Source: Pseudomonas sp. GM80 (GTDB lineage Bacteria > Pseudomonadota > Gammaproteobacteria > Pseudomonadales > Pseudomonadaceae). Taken from it: a stretch of 64,000 nt of DNA. Made by a program: the position numbers and the translations under genes. The stretch lies in the NCBI RefSeq assembly GCF_000282515.1, contig NZ_AKJD01000246.1:1-64000 (forward strand). Direction: 5' to 3'. Positions within the stretch are counted from its first letter, which is position 1. Each line of letters opens with the position of its first letter. Below the pieces are notes generated by a model, which saw only the letters and a program-made list of their open reading frames with translations, was not told where the DNA came from and searched no databases. Of this stretch, positions 27,256 through 36,068 are shown in pieces.

Positions 27256-28365
27256 CTAGATCAATGGCGACATTAGAACATTTTTAATAGATGGAAAATT
27301 TAGGGGGCGACGGTTTTCTATTGAGTCGCCGTATGTATCATCCTCCACTCCTTGTGCATAAAGGCTTATTATTAGGCTTTGCGTTTCGTCATCAAGCGAG
27401 CGCCACCAACTTGGAGACATATAAAAGTTCTCAATGAGAAGTATCATGAAAACCGCCAGACTATCTGCCGTCAACTTTTTCTCCAAAAACTGCGCCATTA
27501 ATTTACTGCAGGTTTTGGAGTGCTCTGACAACCAAGACAAAACTATATATCCTTCACCCCCACTAGAAAAAGAATTGATAGCCATATAATCTGGAACTTG
27601 ACTTGGAGAACTCGAAATTTTCTGAGCCTCATTCCCGTTAAAATCGAACGTCGGCCCGACTATAGCACTCCCCATAATTGGAGGAGGAGAATCAAGGGTA
27701 AATACAGCATAATTCAGACCGGAATAATCATTTGAAATTAACATGTCATCGAGTTTTGATTTTATGTACTTTAGATCGTTTGTGGTTAAATCGTTATTAT
27801 TGCCAAGCCGGCCAGCCTCGACTTGGATCGCTATCTGGTGATGTAAGCTTTTTCCTCTGTCGAGGGTTTTCATCAACTCAAACACTTTTGAAGCATAGTT
27901 CTTACTGAAAAATTCCTTTGAAATTCCACGATATGTTACTAGAAAGCAATGTAGCGGTATAACTCTAAACGGTCCGCCCTCAATTGGCGCAAATAAATTT
28001 TTGTCATGAACGGAACAAAACCCGGAAAACACCGAAGCTTTGTTAATGCCAACTTCTTTAATTACTATTTTAGAGGCAGCACCACTCTTAGAATCCACGG
28101 ATGTTTCTAGCACATGCCCATCTTTAGATATCGCTTTTAAGGATGAACTCTTTGAAACTGTATGTGCATTAATTATCTTATTGGAACATTCGTGCAGCAG
28201 AGATATCGGAACGCTGCACTTCTTCATACTTTTTTCGAAAGATTTGAGAGCTTGGATTACAGTATGGAACTCTACAGGAGGTTTACTTTCAATGTCTCGG
28301 TGGCAGTGTTTATACTTCTTTCCTGAATCGCACCAACATGGTTCATTTCTTCCAGGTGCTTTCAT
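27256..28365 (-). CDS. AT-rich SEC-C zinc-motif protein, unknown function
   Basis: This is a 369-residue protein starting at MKAPGRN (AAGGAG four bases upstream). It opens with a SEC-C zinc motif GRNEPCWCDSGKKYKHCH (Cys, Cys, Cys-His spacing intact), followed by a long domain I do not recognise (SVHDKNLFAPIEGG, HCFLVTYRGISKEFF, then a helical C-terminus). SEC-C heads occur on SecA and on many accessory proteins, including some in defence islands. Base composition is far more AT-rich than neighbours, pointing to recent transfer. Confidence 0.75.
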   Translation of the reverse strand: MKAPGRNEPCWCDSGKKYKHCHRDIESKPPVEFHTVIQALKSFEKSMKKCSVPISLLHECSNKIINAHTVSKSSSLKAISKDGHVLETSVDSKSGAASKIVIKEVGINKASVFSGFCSVHDKNLFAPIEGGPFRVIPLHCFLVTYRGISKEFFSKNYASKVFELMKTLDRGKSLHHQIAIQVEAGRLGNNNDLTTNDLKYIKSKLDDMLISNDYSGLNYAVFTLDSPPPIMGSAIVGPTFDFNGNEAQKISSSPSQVPDYMAINSFSSGGEGYIVLSWLSEHSKTCSKLMAQFLEKKLTADSLAVFMILLIENFYMSPSWWRSLDDETQSLIISLYAQGVEDDTYGDSIENRRPLNFPSIKNVLMSPLI

Positions 28366-28443
28366 AAAACTCCTTGAACTAAGCTTGCAAACTCTGCTGG
28401 TAACTTGTGTCGCCCACATTTGGACGGAAGGTCGACCAAACTC

Positions 28444-28662
28444 TTATGACCGCCTTAGTCGCATAATCGCATCTGTAAGCGCTTTCGCGTTTGCGTCCAA
28501 GGTTTCCATAGCCGTGACCGCGTTAGCAGCGACATTCTCCACGCCATTCTCTGAAAGCCATTTGGTGACCTCTTCTATCGCCGCCCCCAAGGCATGCTGG
28601 TTCTGCAGAATCAAAGTCAGAGCATCAGCCGTGGCAATGTTGGAGTCAGAGTCATATGGCAT
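28444..28662 (-). CDS. Small conserved Pseudomonas-type protein
   Basis: This 72-residue helical protein starts MPYDSDSNIA and contains LTLILQNQHALGAAIEEV. I recall similar short proteins in Pseudomonas genomes without known function. I prefer the second ATG (28662) because AAGGA overlaps the first. It lies 78 bases upstream of the SEC-C gene on the same strand and may share its transcript. Confidence 0.6.
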   Translation of the reverse strand: MPYDSDSNIATADALTLILQNQHALGAAIEEVTKWLSENGVENVAANAVTAMETLDANAKALTDAIMRLRRS

Positions 28663-28816
28663 GGAATTCATCCTTTGAGTTGGGTTCGCAAAGCTTAGCT
28701 CATGGCATCACCGGCGAAATTCAGCCACACATTCGGCAGGCGCCATTTCCGCACCAAAACAATGCACCAGTCCCATCTCAGTCCCATATGGCCTTTTTTC
28801 AGACGCCAAAAACCAC

Positions 28817-28851
28817 AAACCCCCGACTTTCTCTAGGAAAATCAGGGGTTT
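28817..28851 (-). terminator. Terminator after the tRNA-like fragment
   Basis: The stem AAACCCC / GGGGTTT with a 21-base partly paired loop is followed by a T-rich tract on the minus strand. The position, just after the CCA end of a tRNA-like 3' half, is that of a normal tRNA terminator. Confidence 0.6.
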
Positions 28852-28865
28852 GCGTTTACTGAATG

Positions 28866-28892
28866 TGGCGGTGAAGGAGAGATTCGAACTCC
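28866..28892 (-). other. tRNA-Ser-like 3' fragment (possible att relic)
   Basis: On the minus strand this reads as a T-arm with loop TTCGAAT, then CTTCACC, G as discriminator and CCA. CACC-G-CCA fits tRNA-Ser. No matching 5' half, D-arm or anticodon arm lies upstream, so it is only a fragment of the kind left at integration sites. Confidence 0.6.
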
Positions 28893-28954
28893 AACACTCC
28901 TGCGACCGTCAATCCTAATCGCAATAACTTGCTTTTGGAGATGCTCGAAATATT

Positions 28955-29749
28955 CTAGAACAGTCCTCCCAATGATTCCGGCTCCCAATTCATGATCACC
29001 AGTTCGCCGCTGACCTCAGCTTTGCTCTGGCGTTGATTGGTGTTGCTGTAGCGAATGTCTAGTGTCTCCAAATGGAATCCCTCGAACACGCGTCGGATAT
29101 CGGGATGATCGTTGATGCTGACCATCACCTTGCCTTTGCAGCGGCGCATAAAGTCGGCCATCCGTTCGTAGTTCTCGAACGGAAAATCCACACCATATCC
29201 GGCTGTCTGCCAGTAAGGCGGGTCCATGTAATGGAAGGTATGGGGACGGTCGTAACGTTCAGCGCATTCAAGCCAGGGGAGATTTTCGACGTAGGTGCCG
29301 GACAGGCGCTGCCACGCGGCCGAGAGGTTTTCCTCGATGCGTAGCAGGTTGATGGCCGGTGCGGTGGTCGCAGTGCCGAACGACTGCCCGGAGACCTTGC
29401 CGGCAAACGCATGGTGCTGCAGGTAGAAGAATCGGGCGGCGCGCTGGATGTCGGTGAGAGTTTCAGAGCGGGTCATCTTCTGCCATTCGAACACCTGCCG
29501 CGAACTGAGTGCCCATTTGAACTGGCGCACGAACTCTTCGAGGTGGTTCTGCACGACGCGGTAAAGCGTGACCAGGTCGCCGTTGATGTCGTTCAGGACT
29601 TCGACCGGCGATGGCTGGGGCTTCATGAAGTAGAGCGCGGCACCGCCCGCAAAGACTTCAACGTAGCATTCGTGTGGCGGGAAAAGCGGAATGAGGCGAT
29701 CGGCCAGGCGGCGTTTGCCGCCCATCCAAGGGATGATGGGTGTAGACAT
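28955..29749 (-). CDS. dam: Phage DNA adenine methylase (Dam/D12 class)
   Basis: This 264-residue protein is an N6-adenine methylase of the D12 class: SAM motif PWMGGKRRLADRLIPLFP, FAGGAALYF, and catalytic DPPYWQTAGYG. The start MSTPIIPW is set by family agreement over an earlier Met. It is the last gene of the late operon. Phage Dam enzymes protect against host restriction or tune packaging and expression. The target is likely GATC but cannot be read from sequence. Confidence 0.93.
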   Translation of the reverse strand: MSTPIIPWMGGKRRLADRLIPLFPPHECYVEVFAGGAALYFMKPQPSPVEVLNDINGDLVTLYRVVQNHLEEFVRQFKWALSSRQVFEWQKMTRSETLTDIQRAARFFYLQHHAFAGKVSGQSFGTATTAPAINLLRIEENLSAAWQRLSGTYVENLPWLECAERYDRPHTFHYMDPPYWQTAGYGVDFPFENYERMADFMRRCKGKVMVSINDHPDIRRVFEGFHLETLDIRYSNTNQRQSKAEVSGELVIMNWEPESLGGLF

Positions 29750-29899
29750 AAATAGCAAGACCTTTACTGTATGGATAAACAGGTGCTAGGCTCGCCGCGC
29801 TTTGTGCACGGAGCAAGAGCCTTGGCTGGACTTGCAGGGACAATCTGCAGGGACGGCGGTCTATCCGGATGTTGACGCATCGGGATCGACCGCTCTTTT

Positions 29900-30442
29900 T
29901 CACTTCGGTGTTGAGACTTCTTTGGCGTACGCCTGACAGGCCGCGAGGGCAATCAGCCCCCGGTCGCCGTCATCGGTAACGCCGATAATTCGTTTAGCAT
30001 GCGCTGGGTCAAGTTCGGCTCTTGTGGGGCCATGAACCACGCCGCCGGTGGCGGTGGTGGCTGACAACGATCCGTTGCCGGCGCCGGTGGTGGCATCGAG
30101 TAGGACTGACAGGCGCAGATCAGCAGTGGCAAGGCGGTCGCGCAGGCGACCTTGATCACGTTGGGCATCACTCAAGGCTCGGTAATGGGTTTGTTCGCTG
30201 GTAGCCAGGCGCTGCTCGAGCGCGAGGCGTTTGTCCTGTTCGGCACGCTGCTGAGCGGCCGAGACCTGATTCAGTTGGTTGAGGGTTTCGGTGTGGAGTC
30301 GGGCCTGCTCTGCGAGCTGTTTGCCATAGCGCCAATCCTGGACTTGCCAAGTAATGGCCGCGGAACCACCGACCAAGACGACCAGCAGCACGCCTTTTGC
30401 CAGTAGCCGGTACGGCGCCGGGATCAGTTCGCCGAAACGCAT
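29900..30442 (-). CDS. Rz: Rz-like inner-membrane spanin
   Basis: This 180-residue protein has one N-terminal transmembrane helix (LLAKGVLLVVLVGGSAAITW) and a long coiled-coil-forming periplasmic part rich in Gln, Arg and Ala (QVSAAQQRAEQDKRLALEQR). That is the layout of i-spanins, which bridge to the outer-membrane partner and fuse the membranes in the last lysis step. The start overlaps the endolysin end by 19 bases. The o-spanin gene is nested in another frame within it. Confidence 0.88.
   Translation of the reverse strand: MRFGELIPAPYRLLAKGVLLVVLVGGSAAITWQVQDWRYGKQLAEQARLHTETLNQLNQVSAAQQRAEQDKRLALEQRLATSEQTHYRALSDAQRDQGRLRDRLATADLRLSVLLDATTGAGNGSLSATTATGGVVHGPTRAELDPAHAKRIIGVTDDGDRGLIALAACQAYAKEVSTPK
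29953..30168 (-). CDS. Rz1: Rz1-like outer-membrane lipoprotein spanin, nested in Rz
   Basis: A 71-residue reading frame lies wholly inside Rz in a different frame. It starts MPNVIKVACATALPLLICAC, giving a lipoprotein signal with an acceptor Cys. The mature part is Pro-rich (MPPPAPATD, PPPPPAAWF), the hallmark of Rz1. Nesting of this kind is classic for lambda-type spanin pairs. An in-frame GTG one codon upstream is a less likely start. Confidence 0.85.
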   Translation of the reverse strand: MPNVIKVACATALPLLICACQSYSMPPPAPATDRCQPPPPPAAWFMAPQEPNLTQRMLNELSALPMTATGG

Positions 30443-30987
30443 AGCACCGCCCTCGCCCGCCCCCACAACTCCAGCCGATCCTGCAGGCCGTTGAGACCGC
30501 CATTGATCCTGCGGGTGATCGTGTTGAATTCGTTTTGATCTGCCAGCGCGTTCAGCCCGTTCACCGCCCAGAACCACGCGGCAGACTCGGCGGCCCATTG
30601 CGGCAGCTCAAGCAACTCAGGCGTGCGCAGCAATCGCTCGTCGCCGAACAACGCCAGGCTGCAGCGTAGATAATTGTCGTGGCCGGTGACCTGGATCAGA
30701 CCGCGACCGCGATAGCGCTGGCCATCACCATCTGCTGCCGGCGTGTTGCCCAGTTTTGCAGCCAGGTTGCCGGTGTCGTATTTGCTCAGGTACTGGTTGC
30801 CGCCTAGCTCGCGGACGTACTGCAATTGGCCCGACTCGTGACCGACTTGCGCCAGAAACGCGGCTTGGCGTTTCGGCGTGTTGATCTGCCGATGCGCCAT
30901 GGCTGCGTTTAGGGCAGATACAAAAACGCCCGCTTGGCGGCGGGCGTTCGGCATGATGGTTTGTAGCTGTTGCTCCGTGATCGACAT
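30424..30987 (-). CDS. GH19-family endolysin
   Basis: This 187-residue enzyme starts MSITEQQL, with GGAG five bases upstream. It has the glycoside hydrolase 19 features AAFLAQVGHESGQLQYVREL, with the catalytic Glu in HES, and then YRGRGLIQVTGHDNYLR. It should cut cell-wall glycan during lysis. There is no signal peptide, so the separate holin is needed for release. A near-identical 5' fragment sits at 15884. Confidence 0.95.
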   Translation of the reverse strand: MSITEQQLQTIMPNARRQAGVFVSALNAAMAHRQINTPKRQAAFLAQVGHESGQLQYVRELGGNQYLSKYDTGNLAAKLGNTPAADGDGQRYRGRGLIQVTGHDNYLRCSLALFGDERLLRTPELLELPQWAAESAAWFWAVNGLNALADQNEFNTITRRINGGLNGLQDRLELWGRARAVLCVSAN

Positions 30988-31001
30988 AAACACTCCAGAC
31001 A

Positions 31002-31024
31002 CAAAAAAGCCGCTCGATGGCGGC
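31002..31024 (-). terminator. Hairpin plus T-run before endolysin
   Basis: GCCGCC ATCGA GCGGC with T6 on the minus strand, followed by TGGAG and the endolysin ATG. It is one of a series of such cassettes in the late operon. Confidence 0.7.
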
Positions 31025-31035
31025 GACAGGTTGGG

Positions 31036-32085
31036 TTACTGCTTCTCGACGTTCACCACCTTCAGCGGCGGCTTGGCGCCCTTCTTTTTCTTGCCCTTAC
31101 TCTTACCTTCCTTGCCGGCATTGCATTCGACAGTGGTGGACCAGCCGGATTGGGTGAAGACCTGTTCCACCGAATCGGCGAGGTACTCGCCATCGAGTCC
31201 GACCTTGAAGCCCAGGGCGATGATGGGCCGCTCGGCGAAGATGTCCGTTCGCCCGGGCATCTCGAAACGCACGTCAGCGGTCGACCGGTTGAAAGCCGCC
31301 AGTCGGGCTTTAGCGGCCGCCTTGGCCGCGCTCTCGTTCGGGTAGATATGCCGATCGGTATGCACCGCCGGCAGGCCATCCGGCGAGTCGTCGTTATCGA
31401 CGTTGACGACAGCAAGCTTGCCGGTCTTCTTGTCCTGATGCTTGGCCGAAACCGACTTATGTGAGTTGCGATCGCCGAGACTGAACTGCCAGCGGCTGAG
31501 GTCGCTTTTTGTCAGGGTGATCGCGCCGAAGGCCTTGCCGCTTGCGGTCTGCCCGGCTTGGCGCGGCATTACCAGCAACTTGCCATCGGCCACCTTGGCC
31601 GTGCAATCGTACTGTTTGGCCAGCCGGGTGATGAAATTAAAATCGGACTCGTTGAGCTGGTCGACGCGGGGCACCTTGGTCGACACCGGGCACACCGGTT
31701 GCCAGCCATTGCGCGCGGCAATGTCCGCAACGATCTTCGACAGCGGCACGTCCTCCCAGCTTCCGCTGCGGATGGTCTTGCCGCTGCCGCGCATGTCGCT
31801 GGCCTTGCCCTTGATCACGATGGAATCCGGCGGCCCGGACACCTCGACCGTGTCCACCATGTAACGGCCCATGCGCGCCAAGCCAGTTTCGGCATAGCCT
31901 AGATAGACCTCGATTGAGCTGCCGCGCCTTGGCAATTGCACCTGACCGTCGCGGTCATCAATGCGCAGCTCAAACTCGTCGGACTCCATCCCGGGTTTGT
32001 CCGAGGTGCGCAGCAACAGAAGCCGATCGTTGATCTTGGCCGTGACGTCGGCACCATCGGCGACGATTCGAAACATCGGGGTCAT
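31036..32085 (-). CDS. D: Phage late control D / tail hub protein (gpD)
   Basis: This 349-residue protein matches P2 gpD/GPD family pieces: FELRIDDRDGQVQLPRRG, YLGYAETGLARMGRYMVD, PLSKIVADIAARNG, NESDFNFITRLAKQYD. In contractile phages this forms the tail hub at the tube end. The start MTPMFRIV was chosen over a poorly supported upstream Met. It has a basic Lys-rich C-terminus (KGKKKKGAK). The last codons recur at the relic junction near 16150-16174. Confidence 0.93.
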   Translation of the reverse strand: MTPMFRIVADGADVTAKINDRLLLLRTSDKPGMESDEFELRIDDRDGQVQLPRRGSSIEVYLGYAETGLARMGRYMVDTVEVSGPPDSIVIKGKASDMRGSGKTIRSGSWEDVPLSKIVADIAARNGWQPVCPVSTKVPRVDQLNESDFNFITRLAKQYDCTAKVADGKLLVMPRQAGQTASGKAFGAITLTKSDLSRWQFSLGDRNSHKSVSAKHQDKKTGKLAVVNVDNDDSPDGLPAVHTDRHIYPNESAAKAAAKARLAAFNRSTADVRFEMPGRTDIFAERPIIALGFKVGLDGEYLADSVEQVFTQSGWSTTVECNAGKEGKSKGKKKKGAKPPLKVVNVEKQ

Positions 32086-32098
32086 GAAATATTGCCCA

Positions 32099-32119
32099 AA
32101 AAAAAACCGCACAAGGCGG
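32099..32119 (-). terminator. Hairpin plus long T-run before gpD
   Basis: CCGCC TTGT GCGG followed by nine Ts on the minus strand, about 12 bases before the gpD ATG. It belongs to the same series of within-operon hairpins. Confidence 0.55.
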
Positions 32120-32182
32120 GACAGAAAACGATGAGCCGTTAGGCGTGACGCAGCAGCGCGCCGGCGGCGAGGTGGTCGACGG

Positions 32183-32389
32183 TCAATCCCAAAGGCTGAC
32201 GCTTTCGGCGGTCGGGGTGGGCAGATCCGGCAACGTGATCAGCACCCCGACCCGGTAGGGTTGTGGCTCATCGGCCAGCCCCTGATTGGCATCAAGCACC
32301 GCCTCGGTGCTGCCGTTGAGGTGCCCGTAGTAGTTGTGGCAAATGACATCGAGCATGTCGCCGTCAGATGTCCTGCATGTCATCGCCAT
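32183..32389 (-). CDS. X: Tail protein X (LysM-like, gpX)
   Basis: This 68-residue protein (MAMTCRTSDGDMLDVICHNY, ending TLPDL with a short tail) is of the P2 gpX family, a LysM-like domain. It overlaps the end of gpU by 26 bases, as is usual in P2-type tails. It probably helps join hub and tube. Confidence 0.88.
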   Translation of the reverse strand: MAMTCRTSDGDMLDVICHNYYGHLNGSTEAVLDANQGLADEPQPYRVGVLITLPDLPTPTAESVSLWD

Positions 32390-33209
32390 AACGCACAAAC
32401 TCCAGAGTGAAGCCCTGTTTCCGAGGGATGCCGCCGTGCAACAGCGCGCTTTGTTCTTCGTTGATGTTCTTCAGGCACCACGTCCCGATCACCTCGCCAT
32501 ACCCCGTGGTCAGGGTCAGCGGCTGAAGCCTGGCGCCGATCGAGCGCAAGGTGTCGAGCTGCTTAAGCCCACCCTTGAAGCCCGGATAAATCGTGCCCTT
32601 GAGCGTCATTTTTTCCTCACCCATGCCCACGGCCTGCTGCGCCGGCCGGCGCGACAAACGCTCCTGCGAGGCCCAGCGGAATTCTGTCGAGCGGCTCAGC
32701 TCGTCGAATGCGGCTGTGTCCAGGTTGAAATAGTACGGCTGTAGTTTCGGGTCGCGCGGCTGGATGATCATCAAGTGCGGGAACGGCTTCACTGCCTCGG
32801 GCGCCGGCGTGGCGTCCACGGCAAAGGCGCTGGTCGGCACGATGTTGGCCAGCGCCGGGCTGACCTTGCCGGCGACGTTGTTGATCGCCGTCGCCGCCTT
32901 GCCCGCCTGTTCCTTCAGCGTGCCTAACCGCTCTTGCACCTCAGTGGCGGCGCGGGTCGCTCGACCGTACACCGCCACTACCTGACCGACCTTGGCTTGC
33001 GCGGCATCCACACTGCGCATCACCCGCTGAAGCTTGGCGCCGATCGCCGGCCCCACGAACGGAATGTTTTCCAGCTCGGACGCCGCGCCGGTCAGTTCGC
33101 TGATTGCGCCATTGACCGGCGTCAACATCCCTTCGGCGCTACGCCGGCCCGTCTCGGCCGCCTCGGTCAGATACTTGAGGCTTGATTGCATCTGTTCCAT
33201 GTAAGCCAT
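32364..33209 (-). CDS. U: Tail protein U with N-terminal extension (gpU)
   Basis: This is a 281-residue protein. The C-terminal ~140 residues are gpU-like (FRWASQERLSRRPAQQ, MTLKGTIYPGFKGGLKQLD, GEVIGTWCLKNI, GFTLEFVRYGDD). The N-terminal half is a helical Ala/Glu-rich extension with a small hydrophobic stretch, longer than in P2. gpU completes the tail tube terminus. AGGGG precedes the ATG. Confidence 0.9.
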   Translation of the reverse strand: MAYMEQMQSSLKYLTEAAETGRRSAEGMLTPVNGAISELTGAASELENIPFVGPAIGAKLQRVMRSVDAAQAKVGQVVAVYGRATRAATEVQERLGTLKEQAGKAATAINNVAGKVSPALANIVPTSAFAVDATPAPEAVKPFPHLMIIQPRDPKLQPYYFNLDTAAFDELSRSTEFRWASQERLSRRPAQQAVGMGEEKMTLKGTIYPGFKGGLKQLDTLRSIGARLQPLTLTTGYGEVIGTWCLKNINEEQSALLHGGIPRKQGFTLEFVRYGDDMQDI

Positions 33210-33218
33210 GAATGCCCC

Positions 33219-36029
33219 TTAGATATGCGGTTCGTCGTACAGCTTGGCGGCGTTCTGTTTCGCCGCGTCGGCCATCATTCGCTGCATGTGTGGCATCAGA
33301 TCCTGAGCCATTTGCTGCGGGTCTTTGACATCACCCTGCACCGTGACCGGCATGTTCAGCGAGTATTGAAACTGCTGATCGACTTTCGCCGGTACCGGCT
33401 TTTCTGGCTCCTTGGCCTGGATCGCCAACGCCGCCGACTTCAGCGGCTCAGTGACCGCCATCGAGCGCGCAGCATCACCCAGCACCGGGCCTTGCGGCGG
33501 CACCTGCGCCATCATCAGCGGGGTCGTCGGCACCGGGGCTTTTTCCTCGGGCTTTTCGTCCTCGCCACCGAACAGCGCTTTGCCCAGGGAACCGCCCAGC
33601 GCGGCGCCGCCCTGGCTACCGAGGTAAGCCCCGATCAAGCCGCCGATCGCTGTGCCGATGACCGGCACCACCGAACCGATGGCCGCCCCTGCGGCCATGC
33701 CGGCCATGGTGCCCGCCATATTGCCGGCCGCCGCGCCGTAACCCTCGGCCTTTTCATCCTTGGTCTTGGCGTTCTCAAAGGTGTCGTAAGCCATGGAACT
33801 GGCTTCCATCAGCGAACCGCCTGGAATGAACTTGCCGACCTTGCCGACCTTGCCGGCCGCCTTCATGACCGTGCCCAGCTTGGACGCCGCCGCCCCGGGT
33901 ACCGGCGGCACTGGCGGAATCGGCGGCCGTGGTACAGGCACCGGCGGACGGGGTACGGGCGGACGCGAACCGCCGGCACGACGGCGGGAGCGTCTCGACC
34001 CACGCGAACGTCGACGCGATTCACCCGGGCCGTCTGCACCACCCGCTCCGCCGGCGCCGCCCATGGCACTGGCGTTGACGACAAACACCTTTTTGACCTC
34101 GTCGCCGCCACCGCCTGACTCGCCGCCGTCGCCATCGTCGTCGCCACCTGAGGCCGCTTCCTTGGCAATTGAAACCACCTTGAGGCCGGTGCTGATCAGA
34201 TCGAACTTGCCGGCCTTCTTGTCTTCACCCTCGCCGCCCTCGTCGTCGCCCTCGCCGTCGACGGGCACGCCCTTGTACGCGGCCACAGCCTTGAGGCCGG
34301 TTTCTACCAGCGACAGCGCCTTGCCGGCCTTGCCCTTGGGTTCGGCCTCCTTGTCGTCGCCGCCATCGCCGTCACCGTCCTTGGAGTTGGTCACAAAGAC
34401 CTTCTGCACCTCGCCGGACTTGCCGCCGCCCAAGGATCCGCGCGCCAGATTGAACAGGCCTTTGCCGATCTTGAACGAACTGAACAAGCCTTTGAGCGCG
34501 ATCAGGCCACCGCCGACGACGACGACACCCGTCACCACCCCGGGCGCGCTGTCAGACAGCGACGTGATGCCCTTGGTGACCTTGGTCAGCGAATCGGCCA
34601 CCAGATCCGTGACCGGCCGTAACGCGTCCCCCACGCTGCGCATGGCATCGTCCATCGACTGCGCCACCTCGGCCCACTTCTGCGACGACGATTGACGCCG
34701 CTCGGCAAGGTTCTTGTCGAGGATCCCGGCCGCATCGCGCGAATCGTTCTTAAGCTGCGCATACAGCGCTTTGTTCTGCATGTAGGCCGACAGCGCGGCC
34801 TTAACCTGCATGTCCGCGAACAGGTCACCGGTTTTCAACGACTCTTCAAGCGAGGCCATCATGGCCTTGGCCTTGTCCGGGTCGGCCTCCTTGCTGATCT
34901 TCGACGTCGCTTCAGCCATCGCCGCCGCACGCTTAGGATCCGTCGCCTGAATGTACTTCTGAGCCAGCGCCATGCTCGTCTCAAGCGTCGACATACCGTT
35001 TTGCAAACCGGTCTGCATCGAACCCTTGTAGTCGATGCCGGCCTTTTGGTATGCCTTGACGGTGTCGGTTGAGCCGATTTTGCCCATCCAGTTTTTCAGG
35101 TTGTTGGCCGCCTCGTCCGAGCTGCCCGCCTGTTTCATCTGCACCTGCAGCATGGCACCCAGTTGCGTCACCGCGTCCATGCCGGTGATGCCATTGCTGG
35201 CCATGTTGGCCAGCAGTTCGGGAAACCACTTGGCCATGTCGGCCGCCTCAAAGCTGCCCGCCTGCCCTTGGTAGGCGATCGCTTCAAGCGCCTGCTGCAT
35301 CTGTTTGGGGTCGGTGATCTTGGCGTTTTGCCCCAGGGCATTGATCATTTTCGCCGTGTCGACGCCGCTGGAACCCTGACCGACCACGAACTTGGCCGCG
35401 ACCGGCGCGTACTCCAGCGCCTTGCTCAGATCCATACCGGCGCCGACCAACTGGTTGACCACGTCGGCCACGTCGTTGCGCGCCATGCCAGTATCGCGCG
35501 AGGTGTCGATAATCTTGCGCGACATCTCCTGCTCTTGCGGCTTGTTGGCAATGCCGGCCTTGATCGCGATGTCCCGCACGATCGCGCCAAAATCGGCGCT
35601 GACCTTTGTTGGCACCGCCAGGGCGCCGATCCCAACCACTGCCGCGCCGGCAGCGCCTTTCATGCCTTTAACGCCGGCATCAAGCTGCTGCTGTCCCCGG
35701 GCTTTCTGCTCGGCCTTGTTCGCCGTCCGACCCATCGACTGATAGGCCTTCTCCAGTCTGCCGACCTCAACACCCTGCTTTTTCAAGCTGTCGAGATTGG
35801 AGTTCAACCGGCCCAGCAGTTTCGACGCGCCGGCCGCACCGCTGTCATGCGCCTTTTTCCACTCATCGCGCAGGCGAATGGTGTCGCCGATCGCACGCTG
35901 CAAAACGCGCGCTTTCTTGCCTTCTTCCTCAAGGCGCTTGATACGCCCTGTTACGTCCTTGAACGCGGCGCCGACTGTCGAACTGACAGCCCCGCCAATG
36001 ACCAGCCCGAGGGCGAGTTTGTTCGCCAT
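33219..36029 (-). CDS. T: Tail tape measure protein (gpT)
   Basis: This 936-residue protein sets tail length. N-terminal tape measure features include the coiled-coil-like start and GLVIGGAVSSTVGAAFKDVT, then the TP901/P2 core (ISADFGAIVRD-like, DMAKWFPELLANMASNGITG). An unusual low-complexity insert at about 545-712 contains acidic repeats, an Arg-rich block and a PP(V/I)PRPP tract. Gly/Ala-rich glycine-zipper segments (about 755-800) follow. Long opposite-strand frames here are composition shadows. Confidence 0.95.
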   Translation of the reverse strand: MANKLALGLVIGGAVSSTVGAAFKDVTGRIKRLEEEGKKARVLQRAIGDTIRLRDEWKKAHDSGAAGASKLLGRLNSNLDSLKKQGVEVGRLEKAYQSMGRTANKAEQKARGQQQLDAGVKGMKGAAGAAVVGIGALAVPTKVSADFGAIVRDIAIKAGIANKPQEQEMSRKIIDTSRDTGMARNDVADVVNQLVGAGMDLSKALEYAPVAAKFVVGQGSSGVDTAKMINALGQNAKITDPKQMQQALEAIAYQGQAGSFEAADMAKWFPELLANMASNGITGMDAVTQLGAMLQVQMKQAGSSDEAANNLKNWMGKIGSTDTVKAYQKAGIDYKGSMQTGLQNGMSTLETSMALAQKYIQATDPKRAAAMAEATSKISKEADPDKAKAMMASLEESLKTGDLFADMQVKAALSAYMQNKALYAQLKNDSRDAAGILDKNLAERRQSSSQKWAEVAQSMDDAMRSVGDALRPVTDLVADSLTKVTKGITSLSDSAPGVVTGVVVVGGGLIALKGLFSSFKIGKGLFNLARGSLGGGKSGEVQKVFVTNSKDGDGDGGDDKEAEPKGKAGKALSLVETGLKAVAAYKGVPVDGEGDDEGGEGEDKKAGKFDLISTGLKVVSIAKEAASGGDDDGDGGESGGGGDEVKKVFVVNASAMGGAGGAGGADGPGESRRRSRGSRRSRRRAGGSRPPVPRPPVPVPRPPIPPVPPVPGAAASKLGTVMKAAGKVGKVGKFIPGGSLMEASSMAYDTFENAKTKDEKAEGYGAAAGNMAGTMAGMAAGAAIGSVVPVIGTAIGGLIGAYLGSQGGAALGGSLGKALFGGEDEKPEEKAPVPTTPLMMAQVPPQGPVLGDAARSMAVTEPLKSAALAIQAKEPEKPVPAKVDQQFQYSLNMPVTVQGDVKDPQQMAQDLMPHMQRMMADAAKQNAAKLYDEPHI

Positions 36030-36068
36030 GTCATGGCCCCCATATGCCCAGCCTTACCGGAAAGCGGC

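Noticed and set aside
28866..28955. Complete tRNA gene at the phage margin
   Set aside because: Only a T-arm, acceptor 3' strand and CCA can be found; no matching 5' acceptor strand or anticodon arm within 100 bases upstream.
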